This document shows, piece by piece, positions 34,958 through 41,820 of a stretch of DNA of 41,820 nucleotides. Both the position numbers and the translations under genes were made by a program. Each line of letters begins with the position of its first letter. Within the stretch, counting starts at the first letter, position 1. The stretch is taken from positions 1-41,820 of the forward strand of contig CACJUO010000011.1 of assembly GCA_902596675.1 (NCBI GenBank), given 5' to 3'. This DNA comes from an uncultured Pelagibacteraceae bacterium (lineage in GTDB: Bacteria; Pseudomonadota; Alphaproteobacteria; Pelagibacterales; Pelagibacteraceae). The notes beneath the pieces are model-generated. The model had not been told where the DNA came from, made no database searches, and worked only from the letters and a program-made list of their open reading frames with translations.

Positions 34958-35803
34958 ATGATTATTTGGATCGCCTCTTATCCTAAAAGTGGAAATACAT
35001 ATTTGAGATCTTTTATTTCTTCATATTACTTTTCCAAAAAAGGTAAATTTAATTTTGATTTACTTCTAAACATTCTTCAATTTCCTTCGATAAAATTTTC
35101 AAAAAAAAAAATTAATTCTGAATTTGAAGCAAGTCAAAGTTGGATATATAATCAGCAACAGTTTTTTTCTGGCGAAAAAATACATTTTATAAAAACACAT
35201 AGTAATCTTAACGAATATAAAGGTAATAATTTTACCACAGGAAACTTATCACTTGGAGGAATCTATATTGTAAGAGATCCTAGAAATTTGATAACATCCA
35301 TGACTCATCATTATTCCTTAGATTATGATAAAGCATATTCGAAGTTAATTAATGAAAATCAAACTCTTTTAGAAAAATCTACAGATGGTGATTGTAGTAA
35401 TTTTACATTTTTGGGATCATGGTCGAGCCATTATAAATCTTGGAAAAATACAAATAAATTTAAAATTTTATTTATAAAGTATGAAGATTTAGAGAGAAAT
35501 AAATTTGAGACTTTCAAAGAAATAGTAAATTTTATTAATACTTTAAAAAAAGAAAAATCGATAATTAATGAAAAAAAACTTATTAATTCAATTAATTCTA
35601 CAAATTTTTCTAATTTAAAAAATAAAGAGGAAAATGAGGGTTTTGAAGAAAGTGTATATTCTAAATCTGGAAAAAGAATACGATTTTTTAATTTAGGTTT
35701 TAATAATAGATGGCAAAAAATTTTGCCAGAAAATATTTTAAATAAACTAAATAATACTTTGCAAAATGAATTAAATGAATTAGGTTATGGGATTAATGAA
35801 TGA
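34958..35803 (+). CDS. PAPS-dependent sulfotransferase, third small paralogue
   Basis: This 281-residue protein is a paralogue of the tandem pair near 7 kb. It opens [18 protein letters not shown], with the 5'-phosphosulfate loop at residues 8-15 (Y in place of W15), KTH at 79-81, IVRDPRNLITS near 104-114 and the C-terminal NLGFNNRWQKIL. ATG 34958 is chosen because it aligns with the starts of both paralogues; the frame stays open through the tRNA-Gly gene upstream, giving 42 meaningless N-terminal codons if the longer start is used. The ATG is only 5 bases from the mature tRNA end, so its message either comes from processing of a tRNA transcript or has its own promoter inside the tRNA gene. 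It overlaps the next gene by 17 bases. Confidence 0.9.
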   Translation: MIIWIASYPKSGNTYLRSFISSYYFSKKGKFNFDLLLNILQFPSIKFSKKKINSEFEASQSWIYNQQQFFSGEKIHFIKTHSNLNEYKGNNFTTGNLSLGGIYIVRDPRNLITSMTHHYSLDYDKAYSKLINENQTLLEKSTDGDCSNFTFLGSWSSHYKSWKNTNKFKILFIKYEDLERNKFETFKEIVNFINTLKKEKSIINEKKLINSINSTNFSNLKNKEENEGFEESVYSKSGKRIRFFNLGFNNRWQKILPENILNKLNNTLQNELNELGYGINE

Positions 35804-36131
35804 TTTAGCAGACAAAAAGTGTATTCCTTGTGAGGGAGGTATTCCAAGTTTTAATTTAGATGAGATTCACAAGTATCTTAAAAAAGTTGATGGATGGGAC
35901 GTTGAGTCAGTAAATAAAAAAGATTACTACATTGTAAAAAATTTTAAATTTAATAATTTTTTAGAAAGCCAGTCTTTTGTAAATAAAGTTGGAGCAATTG
36001 CAGAGCAAGAAGGTCATCATCCAGATATTTGGTTTGGTTGGGGATATGCAAAAATAAAAATACAAACACATGCTATTAACGGATTACACGAGAGTGATTT
36101 TGTGCTTGCTGCAAAAATTGATAAAATTTAG
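35787..36131 (+). CDS. phhB: 4a-hydroxytetrahydrobiopterin dehydratase (PCD/DCoH family)
   Basis: The 114-residue protein is a pterin-4a-carbinolamine dehydratase, an enzyme that recycles the cofactor of phenylalanine hydroxylase-type enzymes; in bacteria without such a hydroxylase the role is unclear. The catalytic histidines are H77 and H78 in EGHHPD and H95 in IQTHAINGLHESDF, with the spacing known for the family. The FVNKVGAIAEQEGHHPDIWFGWGYAKIKI segment is canonical. The listed start overlaps the sulfotransferase by 17 bases; an alternative ATG at 35796 would shorten it by 3 residues. It converges on purH with 6 bases between. Confidence 0.93.
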   Translation: MGLMNDLADKKCIPCEGGIPSFNLDEIHKYLKKVDGWDVESVNKKDYYIVKNFKFNNFLESQSFVNKVGAIAEQEGHHPDIWFGWGYAKIKIQTHAINGLHESDFVLAAKIDKI

Positions 36132-36137
36132 TTAATT

Positions 36138-37682
36138 CTAGTGTTTAAAATGTCTGGTTTTAGAAAATACCAGTATTATGCCCAATTTATCTGCAAATTT
36201 AATGATTTCTTTGTCACGAATAGATCCTGAGGGTTGAATGATTGCACTTATTCCATTTTGAACTAATGTTTCAATTCCATCTACGAATGGAAAAAATGCA
36301 TCTGATGCGCCTATGATTATATCATTTTCACTAATTTTTTGAAATCTTTTCATTTTCTCTATTGCTATTTTACAACTATCTAATCTACTTGGTTGACCTG
36401 ATCCAATTCCAACAGTCGAACTATTTCTTGTTAAAACAATCGCATTAGATTTTACATTTCGACATACATTGAAAGCAAATATTAGGTCGTCTAAAATTTT
36501 TTTTGTAGGTTTGATTTTAGAGACAACTTCAAAATTATCTTTAGTAAAAATTTTGTTATCTGTGTTTTGAAGTAGTAAAGAGTCAAAGTGACTAGTAATA
36601 TTATTTAAATTTTGTTCACCTAATTTTGATGCATCAATTAATCTTAAATTTTTTCTCTTTTTTAGAATTTTTAGAGAATCCTTGTCAAATCCAAGTGCAA
36701 TAATTACCTCTAAAAATATTTTATTAAATTCTAAAGCTATTTTTTTATTTACTTTAAAATTACATGATACAATTCCCCCAAATGCACTTATGGGATCGCA
36801 AGCTAGAGCCTCTTTATAACTATCTATTTTGCTTTTATTTATTGAAACACCGCAAGGATTTGCATGTTTTACAATTACAGTTCCATTATTTTTTGGAAGT
36901 GTTCGTGAAATATTTAATGCTGCATAAATATCATTATAATTATTATAACTTAATTTTTTTCCACATAATTGTGATATGTCTAAATTATTATTTTTACTAT
37001 AAATTGCTGATTGTTGATGAGGGTTTTCTCCATACCGCAATACTTCTATTAAATTTCCATAAATAGTCTTCTTTTGAGGAAAATAATCATTATTCATATT
37101 ATTCAAATATTCTGAAATTACAGAGTCATAATAAGCTGTTGAGTTAAATGCTTCTTGAGATAGTTTTTTTCTAAGTTCTAAACTTGTGGAGCCTTTATTT
37201 TTTTTTAAATCTAAAATAAATTCTTTGTATTGATGTGGAGATGTTAAAACAGTTGTATATTTGTAGTTTTTTGCTGCTGCTCTAACAAGTGTTGGGCCCC
37301 CAATATCTATATTTTCAATTAGTTTATTGTGATTTTGAGTACTTTTTAATGTTTCTTCAAATGGGTAAAAATTAACTATAACTAAATCTATTTCTTCATA
37401 ATTATTTTTTTTGAGTTCTTTCTTATGATTTTTATTATCTCTCTTACTCAAAATACCAGCATATAACTTTGGATGAAGAGTTTTAACCCTCCCACCCAAG
37501 ATTTCATCAGTTTTAGTATATTCCGATATATCGGTACATTTGAACCCTAATTTATTAATCTCTTTAGATGTACCGCCTGAACTTAAAATATTAATCTTAT
37601 ATTTTTTAAGTGTATTTAATACTAATTTAATTTCTGATTTATCTGAGATAGATATAATTGCTTTTTTAATTTTGTTACTCAT
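36138..37682 (-). CDS. purH: Bifunctional AICAR transformylase/IMP cyclohydrolase
   Basis: PurH carries out the last two steps of de novo IMP synthesis. The 514-residue protein has the N-terminal MGS-like IMP cyclohydrolase domain (KKAIISISDKSEIKLVLNTL, LSSGGTSKEI, GGRVKTLHPKLYAGIL, ENIDIGGPTLVRAAAKN near residue 125) and the AICAR transformylase domain from about 190, with RYGENPHQQSAIY near 217 and the catalytic lysine-histidine pair VKHANPCGV near 268. The C-terminal GSIRDKEIIKFADKLG is standard, ending in HFKH. It also consumes the AICAR released by HisF. Its start overlaps the heparinase-like gene by 4 bases. Confidence 0.97.
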   Translation of the reverse strand: MSNKIKKAIISISDKSEIKLVLNTLKKYKINILSSGGTSKEINKLGFKCTDISEYTKTDEILGGRVKTLHPKLYAGILSKRDNKNHKKELKKNNYEEIDLVIVNFYPFEETLKSTQNHNKLIENIDIGGPTLVRAAAKNYKYTTVLTSPHQYKEFILDLKKNKGSTSLELRKKLSQEAFNSTAYYDSVISEYLNNMNNDYFPQKKTIYGNLIEVLRYGENPHQQSAIYSKNNNLDISQLCGKKLSYNNYNDIYAALNISRTLPKNNGTVIVKHANPCGVSINKSKIDSYKEALACDPISAFGGIVSCNFKVNKKIALEFNKIFLEVIIALGFDKDSLKILKKRKNLRLIDASKLGEQNLNNITSHFDSLLLQNTDNKIFTKDNFEVVSKIKPTKKILDDLIFAFNVCRNVKSNAIVLTRNSSTVGIGSGQPSRLDSCKIAIEKMKRFQKISENDIIIGASDAFFPFVDGIETLVQNGISAIIQPSGSIRDKEIIKFADKLGIILVFSKTRHFKH

Positions 37683-39307
37683 ATTTTACTAATTTGCCAT
37701 TCAATTAACTGTTCATTATTTTGAGTAATACCTGATATGAAAATATTCTGGTTCTCAATATATTTATTTTTATCACCAAAGTATAGCCCAGTTTCGACTC
37801 CTATCAGTCCATCTTTTGAAAAGAATCTCCAGCCAGAATTTTCTAATTCAATTAAAACAGATTTATTATCTTGAAGCTTCGTAACTTTAATATTTGGTAG
37901 GAGATGAAACCTTATTTCAAAATTTGATACCTTAAAATTATTTTTCTTAATAAGTTTTTCTTTTCCAAAAAGCGTAAATTTATTTATATCAAATTCTATG
38001 TTTCTTTGATGAATTACACCATATTCTGATAAATATCCATCATGTGAACATTTAATACCCCAATAATTTTTTTCATAAGTCACTTCATTATCGAATGTTT
38101 TAAATCCTCTTGTAACTATGCTAGGACCTTTACTATTTTTTTTAAAATTACAGGTTGAAGAGTTATCTAAAATAAGTGTCGAATGAGTTGCAGTTGATTT
38201 TGAAATCAAATTCAGTTGGTGGTTATGATCTTGAAAATAACCAGAGTTAGTAATTAGTTTTTTACCTTTAAAAAAAAATTCAAATGATAATGGTCCACTT
38301 TGATAATTTTCAGAAAAATTTCTTGCTGGATTGCTTCCAGTATCCATAGCAAGGACTGCATTTCTATTTTTTAAGATTGTATAACCAGATATGTCGAATT
38401 TATCATTTTTAAACTTGTATCTAAAAAGAGACAAATATTTATCAAAGTCTTTATTATTTGAATTATTATTTCCATTAAATAATAAACTTTGCCCTAATGA
38501 CCCCCAAAGAAAATCATAAGATTTACCAAGGAAATGAATTATTTCATTCAGGTATTCTGGAATATCATTTAAAGAATCTTTTAAAAGTTCTCTTATCAAA
38601 ATAAAATATTTTAAATAAAAAACCATCTGTCTTATATTTCTTGATTTTGGAAAGTAGTTATTATCAAAAGAAGTATTAATAATTTTTTTAAGTAATTCTA
38701 ATCCATACTCCAAAAATCTATTGTTTTTATAAGCTATTCCCGAGAGAGTTATTGCTGTACACCCTATCATTTTGTCGTTGAAATCTGAGGATCTGTCAAT
38801 TTCATTCATTAAATGATTTACTTGTTTACTGATTATTTCGTTAAAACTATTTTTATATTTATTTCCAGATTCATTATAGGTTATTTTTGAATTTGATATC
38901 CAAGCTATTACTCTTTTAGAAAGAATATCTATTTCCCAACTTTTTGTTTCAAAGTTTTGGTTCTTTTTAATCCAATTTGCAATAATTGACTGTGTAACTT
39001 CATTAGATGATTTAAGATCTATTGAAAACAACCAATAAAAACTATGAAGTTTTTTAAAATCATTGTATTTTAAATTTTTATTTTCCCATATAGATTGAAT
39101 ATTAAAATCCTCAATCTTTTTTTTTTGTTTTTCATATTTTATTAATGAACTAAGTATATTAAGACTTGGTTGATAAACTAAATCATTCTCGTCAACTCTT
39201 GAAATTCTTTTATCATAAATAGATGAGTTTAAATAAATTTTTCGTATTTGGTTTTTAAAAATAAAATAAAATTCATTGATATAATTAAAAGTGCTTTTTA
39301 AAAACAT
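37679..39307 (-). CDS. Heparinase II/III-like protein
   Basis: The 542-residue protein has the heparinase II/III architecture: an N-terminal all-alpha toroid (about residues 60-280) and a C-terminal beta-sandwich domain (about 310-540) with GPLSFEFFFKGKKLITNSGYFQ near 340-360, THSTLILDNSSTCNF near 375-390, and SHDGYLSEYGVIHQRNIEF near 420. The conserved histidines of the beta domain (H in DHNHQLN and in SHDGY) are visible. True heparinases are secreted lyases, but no signal peptide is seen, and the conserved rpe-heparinase-purH order in alphaproteobacteria suggests an intracellular or cell-envelope role. It overlaps purH by 4 bases and follows rpe after one base. Confidence 0.88.
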   Translation of the reverse strand: MFLKSTFNYINEFYFIFKNQIRKIYLNSSIYDKRISRVDENDLVYQPSLNILSSLIKYEKQKKKIEDFNIQSIWENKNLKYNDFKKLHSFYWLFSIDLKSSNEVTQSIIANWIKKNQNFETKSWEIDILSKRVIAWISNSKITYNESGNKYKNSFNEIISKQVNHLMNEIDRSSDFNDKMIGCTAITLSGIAYKNNRFLEYGLELLKKIINTSFDNNYFPKSRNIRQMVFYLKYFILIRELLKDSLNDIPEYLNEIIHFLGKSYDFLWGSLGQSLLFNGNNNSNNKDFDKYLSLFRYKFKNDKFDISGYTILKNRNAVLAMDTGSNPARNFSENYQSGPLSFEFFFKGKKLITNSGYFQDHNHQLNLISKSTATHSTLILDNSSTCNFKKNSKGPSIVTRGFKTFDNEVTYEKNYWGIKCSHDGYLSEYGVIHQRNIEFDINKFTLFGKEKLIKKNNFKVSNFEIRFHLLPNIKVTKLQDNKSVLIELENSGWRFFSKDGLIGVETGLYFGDKNKYIENQNIFISGITQNNEQLIEWQISKI

Positions 39308-39308
39308 T

Positions 39309-39968
39309 TTACATTGATTTTAATTTTTCAATATTGGTTTTAATATCTCCATTGTTCTCTTTAAAAACTGTGGTTCCAGATACCAAAATATCAGCTCCAG
39401 CTTCCAAAACTATTTTTGAATTACTAAAATTAATTCCTCCATCAACTTCAATATCAAAGTGATATTGGTTCTTATCTTTTATTTTTTTCAATTCTTTTAT
39501 TTTATCTAATACTTCAGGCATAAATTTTTGCCCACCAAAACCAGGGTTAACACTCATAACAAGAACCAAATCAATATTGTCTATTTCATCAATTAAAGTT
39601 TTTATTTCAGTTTTTGGATTTAATGATATACCAACTTTTTTACCAAATTTTTTTATCAAACTTACTGACTCTTTTAAGTTCTTAGTTGCTTCAGGATGAA
39701 TAGTTATTATGTCAGCACCAGCATTTGCATAATTTTCAATGTACTCATGTACTGGAGAAATCATTAGGTGCACATCAAATGGAATCTTAGTATATTTTCT
39801 TAAGTTTTTTATTACTGGTGGTCCTATTGTTAAATTTGGAACAAAATGACCGTCCATTACATCAACATGAATTAAGTCAGCTCCACCTTCCTCTAGTTTC
39901 TTTATTTCACTCCCTAACTGACTGAAATCAGCAGACAATATTGATGGAGAAATTTGTATTTTTTTCAT
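39309..39968 (-). CDS. rpe: Ribulose-phosphate 3-epimerase
   Basis: Rpe interconverts ribulose 5-phosphate and xylulose 5-phosphate. The 219-residue TIM barrel has the opening IQISPSILSADFSQLG, the metal-binding HVDVMDGHFVPNLTIGP (His and Asp ligands near 35-40), PFDVHLMIS, VLVMSVNPGFGGQKF near 136 and the phosphate/catalytic VDGGINFSNS near 175. The ATG directly abuts a 10-bp hairpin (39969-39993) so that its 5' leader has no room for a normal ribosome-binding site. It is followed after one base by the heparinase-like gene. Confidence 0.97.
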   Translation of the reverse strand: MKKIQISPSILSADFSQLGSEIKKLEEGGADLIHVDVMDGHFVPNLTIGPPVIKNLRKYTKIPFDVHLMISPVHEYIENYANAGADIITIHPEATKNLKESVSLIKKFGKKVGISLNPKTEIKTLIDEIDNIDLVLVMSVNPGFGGQKFMPEVLDKIKELKKIKDKNQYHFDIEVDGGINFSNSKIVLEAGADILVSGTTVFKENNGDIKTNIEKLKSM

Positions 39969-39993
39969 TTGATACTAAAAATATTAGTATCAA
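39969..39993. promoter_or_regulatory. Perfect 10-bp hairpin touching the rpe start codon
   Basis: TTGATACTAA (39969-39978) and TTAGTATCAA (39984-39993) are perfect inverted repeats around the 5-base loop AAATA. On the minus strand the hairpin ends exactly before the rpe ATG. On the plus strand it is followed by six T residues (39994-39999), the form of an intrinsic terminator for antisense transcription. It could be a translation-control element for rpe, a terminator, or a protein-binding palindrome. Confidence 0.6.
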
Positions 39994-40011
39994 TTTTTTG
40001 TTTTATTTGAA

Positions 40012-40362
40012 TTAGTTTTTACTGAATATTCTATATAATTCTTGAGCAATCTCGCTTTCAAGAGGAAATGAAAGCATACCCATCACTGAATAACCAAGTA
40101 AATAAGGCATTAAATAGAAACGAGCCATGTAAAAAAACCAAGCTACATATAGTGGCACTAAAGGCCCTACCAAAAAGCTAGGGGTAATTGGTCTAAACAC
40201 ATTGATAAGTGGATTTGTAAGTTTTACAAAAACTTTCATAAAGAAGAATTGAGAGTTCTCTCTTTGAAAAATATTCATTGCTACTCTACCAATCAATGTC
40301 CACATGATTACACCTAAAATATAATCAATTATATAAACTAGAGGGTGAAAGTTAGCAGACAT
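40012..40362 (-). CDS. Small membrane protein, YggT-like
   Basis: This 116-residue protein has hydrophobic segments at about residues 8-30 and 55-90 with a PLINVFRPITPSFLVGPLVPLYVAWFFYMARF stretch that resembles the PxxRxxxP...SPLVALLLL pattern of YggT-family proteins. YggT proteins are inner-membrane proteins linked to osmotic or cell-division functions of unclear mechanism. The resemblance is partial and I hold the family label loosely. A long amphipathic C-terminal tail (LESEIAQELYRIFSKN) follows. It lies between rpe (44 bases downstream) and the symporter, separated from the latter by an intrinsic terminator, so it probably has its own promoter. Confidence 0.7.
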   Translation of the reverse strand: MSANFHPLVYIIDYILGVIMWTLIGRVAMNIFQRENSQFFFMKVFVKLTNPLINVFRPITPSFLVGPLVPLYVAWFFYMARFYLMPYLLGYSVMGMLSFPLESEIAQELYRIFSKN

Positions 40363-40372
40363 AATTCTTAGG

Positions 40373-40398
40373 AAAAAAGGGGCGAATTTAATCGCCCC
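40373..40398 (-). terminator. Intrinsic terminator of the symporter gene
   Basis: The arms GGGGCGA (40379-40385) and TCGCCCC (40392-40398) form a 7-bp GC-rich stem around the loop ATTTAA. Read on the minus strand the stem is followed by TTTTTT (complement of 40373-40378), 16 bases after the symporter stop codon. The opposite strand also has a run of T after the stem (40402-40407), so it could act in both directions. It is one of very few GC-rich stems in the window. Confidence 0.88.
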
Positions 40399-40413
40399 TA
40401 AGTTTTTTATTGA

Positions 40414-41820
40414 TTATTTCTGTGCTAGTACCGTTTTACCACTTGGTATACGTACATCATCAACCATTTTCTGAGTAGCTGCATCTGGTGCTGCAGTTAT
40501 TAAACTGACAACAACCATAGAAACTAAACTTACAGCCGCTCCAACTATTCCAAACGTAAGTTGAGTTATGCCTAAGAAACCAGATCCTCCACTTCTTACC
40601 CATATTAGGTAAGCAGTTCCAGATATAAGTCCTAGTAGCATTCCTGCAACAGCGCCTGGTGCATTAGCTCTCTTCCACCATACACCAAGTACAAGTGGGA
40701 AGAATAGTCCTGACATAGCAAAGTCAAAAGCCCAAATCACCGAACCTAAGATACCTTGAATCTCTAATGCGGCTATTGTTGCTCCTGCAAAACCAATTAA
40801 TACAAGTAGTACCCTTGCAACAATTAGTCTTTTCGCTGTCTCAGCTTTTGGATTAATTATTTTGTAGTAAATATCATGAGATAACGCATTTGATATTGCT
40901 AACACTAATCCATCTGCAGTTGACATTGCAGCTGCCATACCTCCAGCAGCAACTAGACCTGAAATTACATAAGGTAATCCCGCAATCTCTGGTGTTGCTA
41001 ATACAACAGCTTTACCACCCATAAAGAACTCGTTAAGCTCAAGAGTTCCATTACCATTAAAGTCACTGATAAACATTAAGTTTGCTTGGTTCCAGTTTTG
41101 ATACCAATCAATAGCTTGAACTTCCGCAATTGTTTTACCAATAATTCCAGTTGGAAGGGTTGGATCTATTAAGGATAGTTTTGATAATGTAGCTAACATC
41201 GGTGCAGAAGAATAAAGTAGGAAAATAAAGAATAGTGACCAACCTACCGATCTTCTTGCTGTTCTTACACTTGGAGTAGTAAAGTATCTCATCATAACGT
41301 GAGGCAATGATGCTGTTCCTGCCATCATACACACTGCTAATGAAATAAATGCCCAAGGAGTTGCATTAACCGAAGAATGCGCTTTAGTTATTCCAGCTAA
41401 ACCTTTTGGAACTGTCGCTAAATCAGCAGCAGAATTTTTCACAAAACCAAATTGACCTTCTAGTTCTGCAATTCTTGCAACTTCATCAGCTAGCATAAAG
41501 TGTGGGAAGAAACCTGCTCCCAACTTACTGCTAATCCAAAATACTGGAAGTAAGTAAGCTATAATTAATACAATATATTGAGCTACTTGCGTCCAAGTTA
41601 CAGCTCTCATTCCACCAAGCATCGAGCACATCAAAATACTTGCTAGTCCAACATACACAGCTATTCCAAATGGAATATCCAATGCTACAGATGCAATTGT
41701 ACCTGTTGCATTAATTTGAGCTGTTACATATGTGAATGAAGCAACTGTTAAAACTATGACTGCACTAAATCTTGCTAAGTTACCACCGTAACGAGTTCCT
41801 ATAAAATCTGGAACTGTATA
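40414..41820 (-). CDS. Sodium:solute symporter, ActP/acetate-permease type, 5' truncated by window edge
   Basis: The frame is open to base 41820, adding 46 codons beyond the TTG at 41682, so about 468 residues are visible of a family usually 550-600. It is a multi-spanning inner-membrane SSS-family transporter, with at least eight membrane segments. The SSS signature region is seen in TVPDFIGTRYGGNLARF, AQINATGTIA, CSMLGGMRAVTWTQVAQYIVLIIAY, GTASLPHVMMRYFTT, GGMAAAMSTADGLVLAISNALSHDIYYK (the sodium-site helix) and GVWWKRANAPGAVAGMLLGLISG. GTASLPHVMMRYFT favours the acetate/monocarboxylate permease (ActP) branch. A 60-residue insert with DFNGNGTLELNEFFMGG looks like an EF-hand-type calcium loop in an extracytoplasmic loop. 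The gene ends before a strong terminator. Confidence 0.9.
   Translation of the reverse strand, partial: YTVPDFIGTRYGGNLARFSAVIVLTVASFTYVTAQINATGTIASVALDIPFGIAVYVGLASILMCSMLGGMRAVTWTQVAQYIVLIIAYLLPVFWISSKLGAGFFPHFMLADEVARIAELEGQFGFVKNSAADLATVPKGLAGITKAHSSVNATPWAFISLAVCMMAGTASLPHVMMRYFTTPSVRTARRSVGWSLFFIFLLYSSAPMLATLSKLSLIDPTLPTGIIGKTIAEVQAIDWYQNWNQANLMFISDFNGNGTLELNEFFMGGKAVVLATPEIAGLPYVISGLVAAGGMAAAMSTADGLVLAISNALSHDIYYKIINPKAETAKRLIVARVLLVLIGFAGATIAALEIQGILGSVIWAFDFAMSGLFFPLVLGVWWKRANAPGAVAGMLLGLISGTAYLIWVRSGGSGFLGITQLTFGIVGAAVSLVSMVVVSLITAAPDAATQKMVDDVRIPSGKTVLAQK

Noticed and set aside
1-41820. CRISPR arrays, insertion sequences, prophage genes
   Set aside because: No repeat-spacer pattern, transposase, integrase or phage structural gene was found on either strand.

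Overview
The window reads as a piece of a SAR11-type (Pelagibacterales) alphaproteobacterial chromosome. The evidence is the extreme A+T content in every position, lysine- and asparagine-rich proteins, genes that touch or overlap by a few bases, almost no intergenic DNA, and a gene order that matches the conserved neighbourhood of alphaproteobacterial replication origins. No stretch longer than 300 bases lacks a gene. The longest gap, 283 bases between hemE and a kinase/pyrophosphorylase gene, is the best candidate for oriC. Both end genes are cut by the window edges: holA at base 1 and a sodium:solute symporter at base 41820. Layout. 1-6.4 kb: holA (+), then a leftward block parB, parA, rsmG, mnmG, mnmE, with a perfect parS inside rsmG and a 14/16 parS inside mnmG. 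6.5-8.2 kb: two tandem sulfotransferase genes on the opposite strand, inserted between mnmE and rho. 8.2-11.9 kb: rho, hemJ, hemH, hemE (leftward). 11.95-12.23 kb: putative oriC. 12.2-17.6 kb: the rightward origin cluster (kinase/pyrophosphorylase, maf, aroE, coaE, dnaQ, Tim44-like, smr) with secB-fxsA on the other strand. 17.6-19.5 kb: hslVU. 19.6-23.5 kb: hisB, hisH, two envelope-protein genes, hisA, hisF, hisE. 23.5-26.5 kb: malyl-CoA lyase and the two subunits of a malate-CoA ligase. 26.5-31.8 kb: HIT and GNAT proteins, lolA, ftsK, a frameshifted ubiH-like gene and a LON-domain protein. 31.8-36.1 kb: TPR protein, 2OG-Fe(II) oxygenase, TPR-sulfotransferase, tRNA-Gly(GCC), a third small sulfotransferase and a pterin dehydratase. 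36.1-41.8 kb: purH, heparinase-like, rpe, a small membrane protein and an acetate-type symporter (all leftward). Genes mostly point away from the putative origin on both sides, as expected for co-orientation with replication. ParA, ParB and the two parS sites lie about 9 kb from the putative origin and would segregate it. Biosynthetic functions are haem, histidine, purine, shikimate, CoA and ubiquinone. The most unusual material is the sulfotransferase set (four genes, three of them close paralogues), the TPR/oxygenase/sulfotransferase block next to the tRNA, the A7 frameshift in ubiH, and the serine-cycle-like mcl-mtkA-mtkB cassette. I could not run searches or alignments; family assignments rest on motifs, length and synteny.
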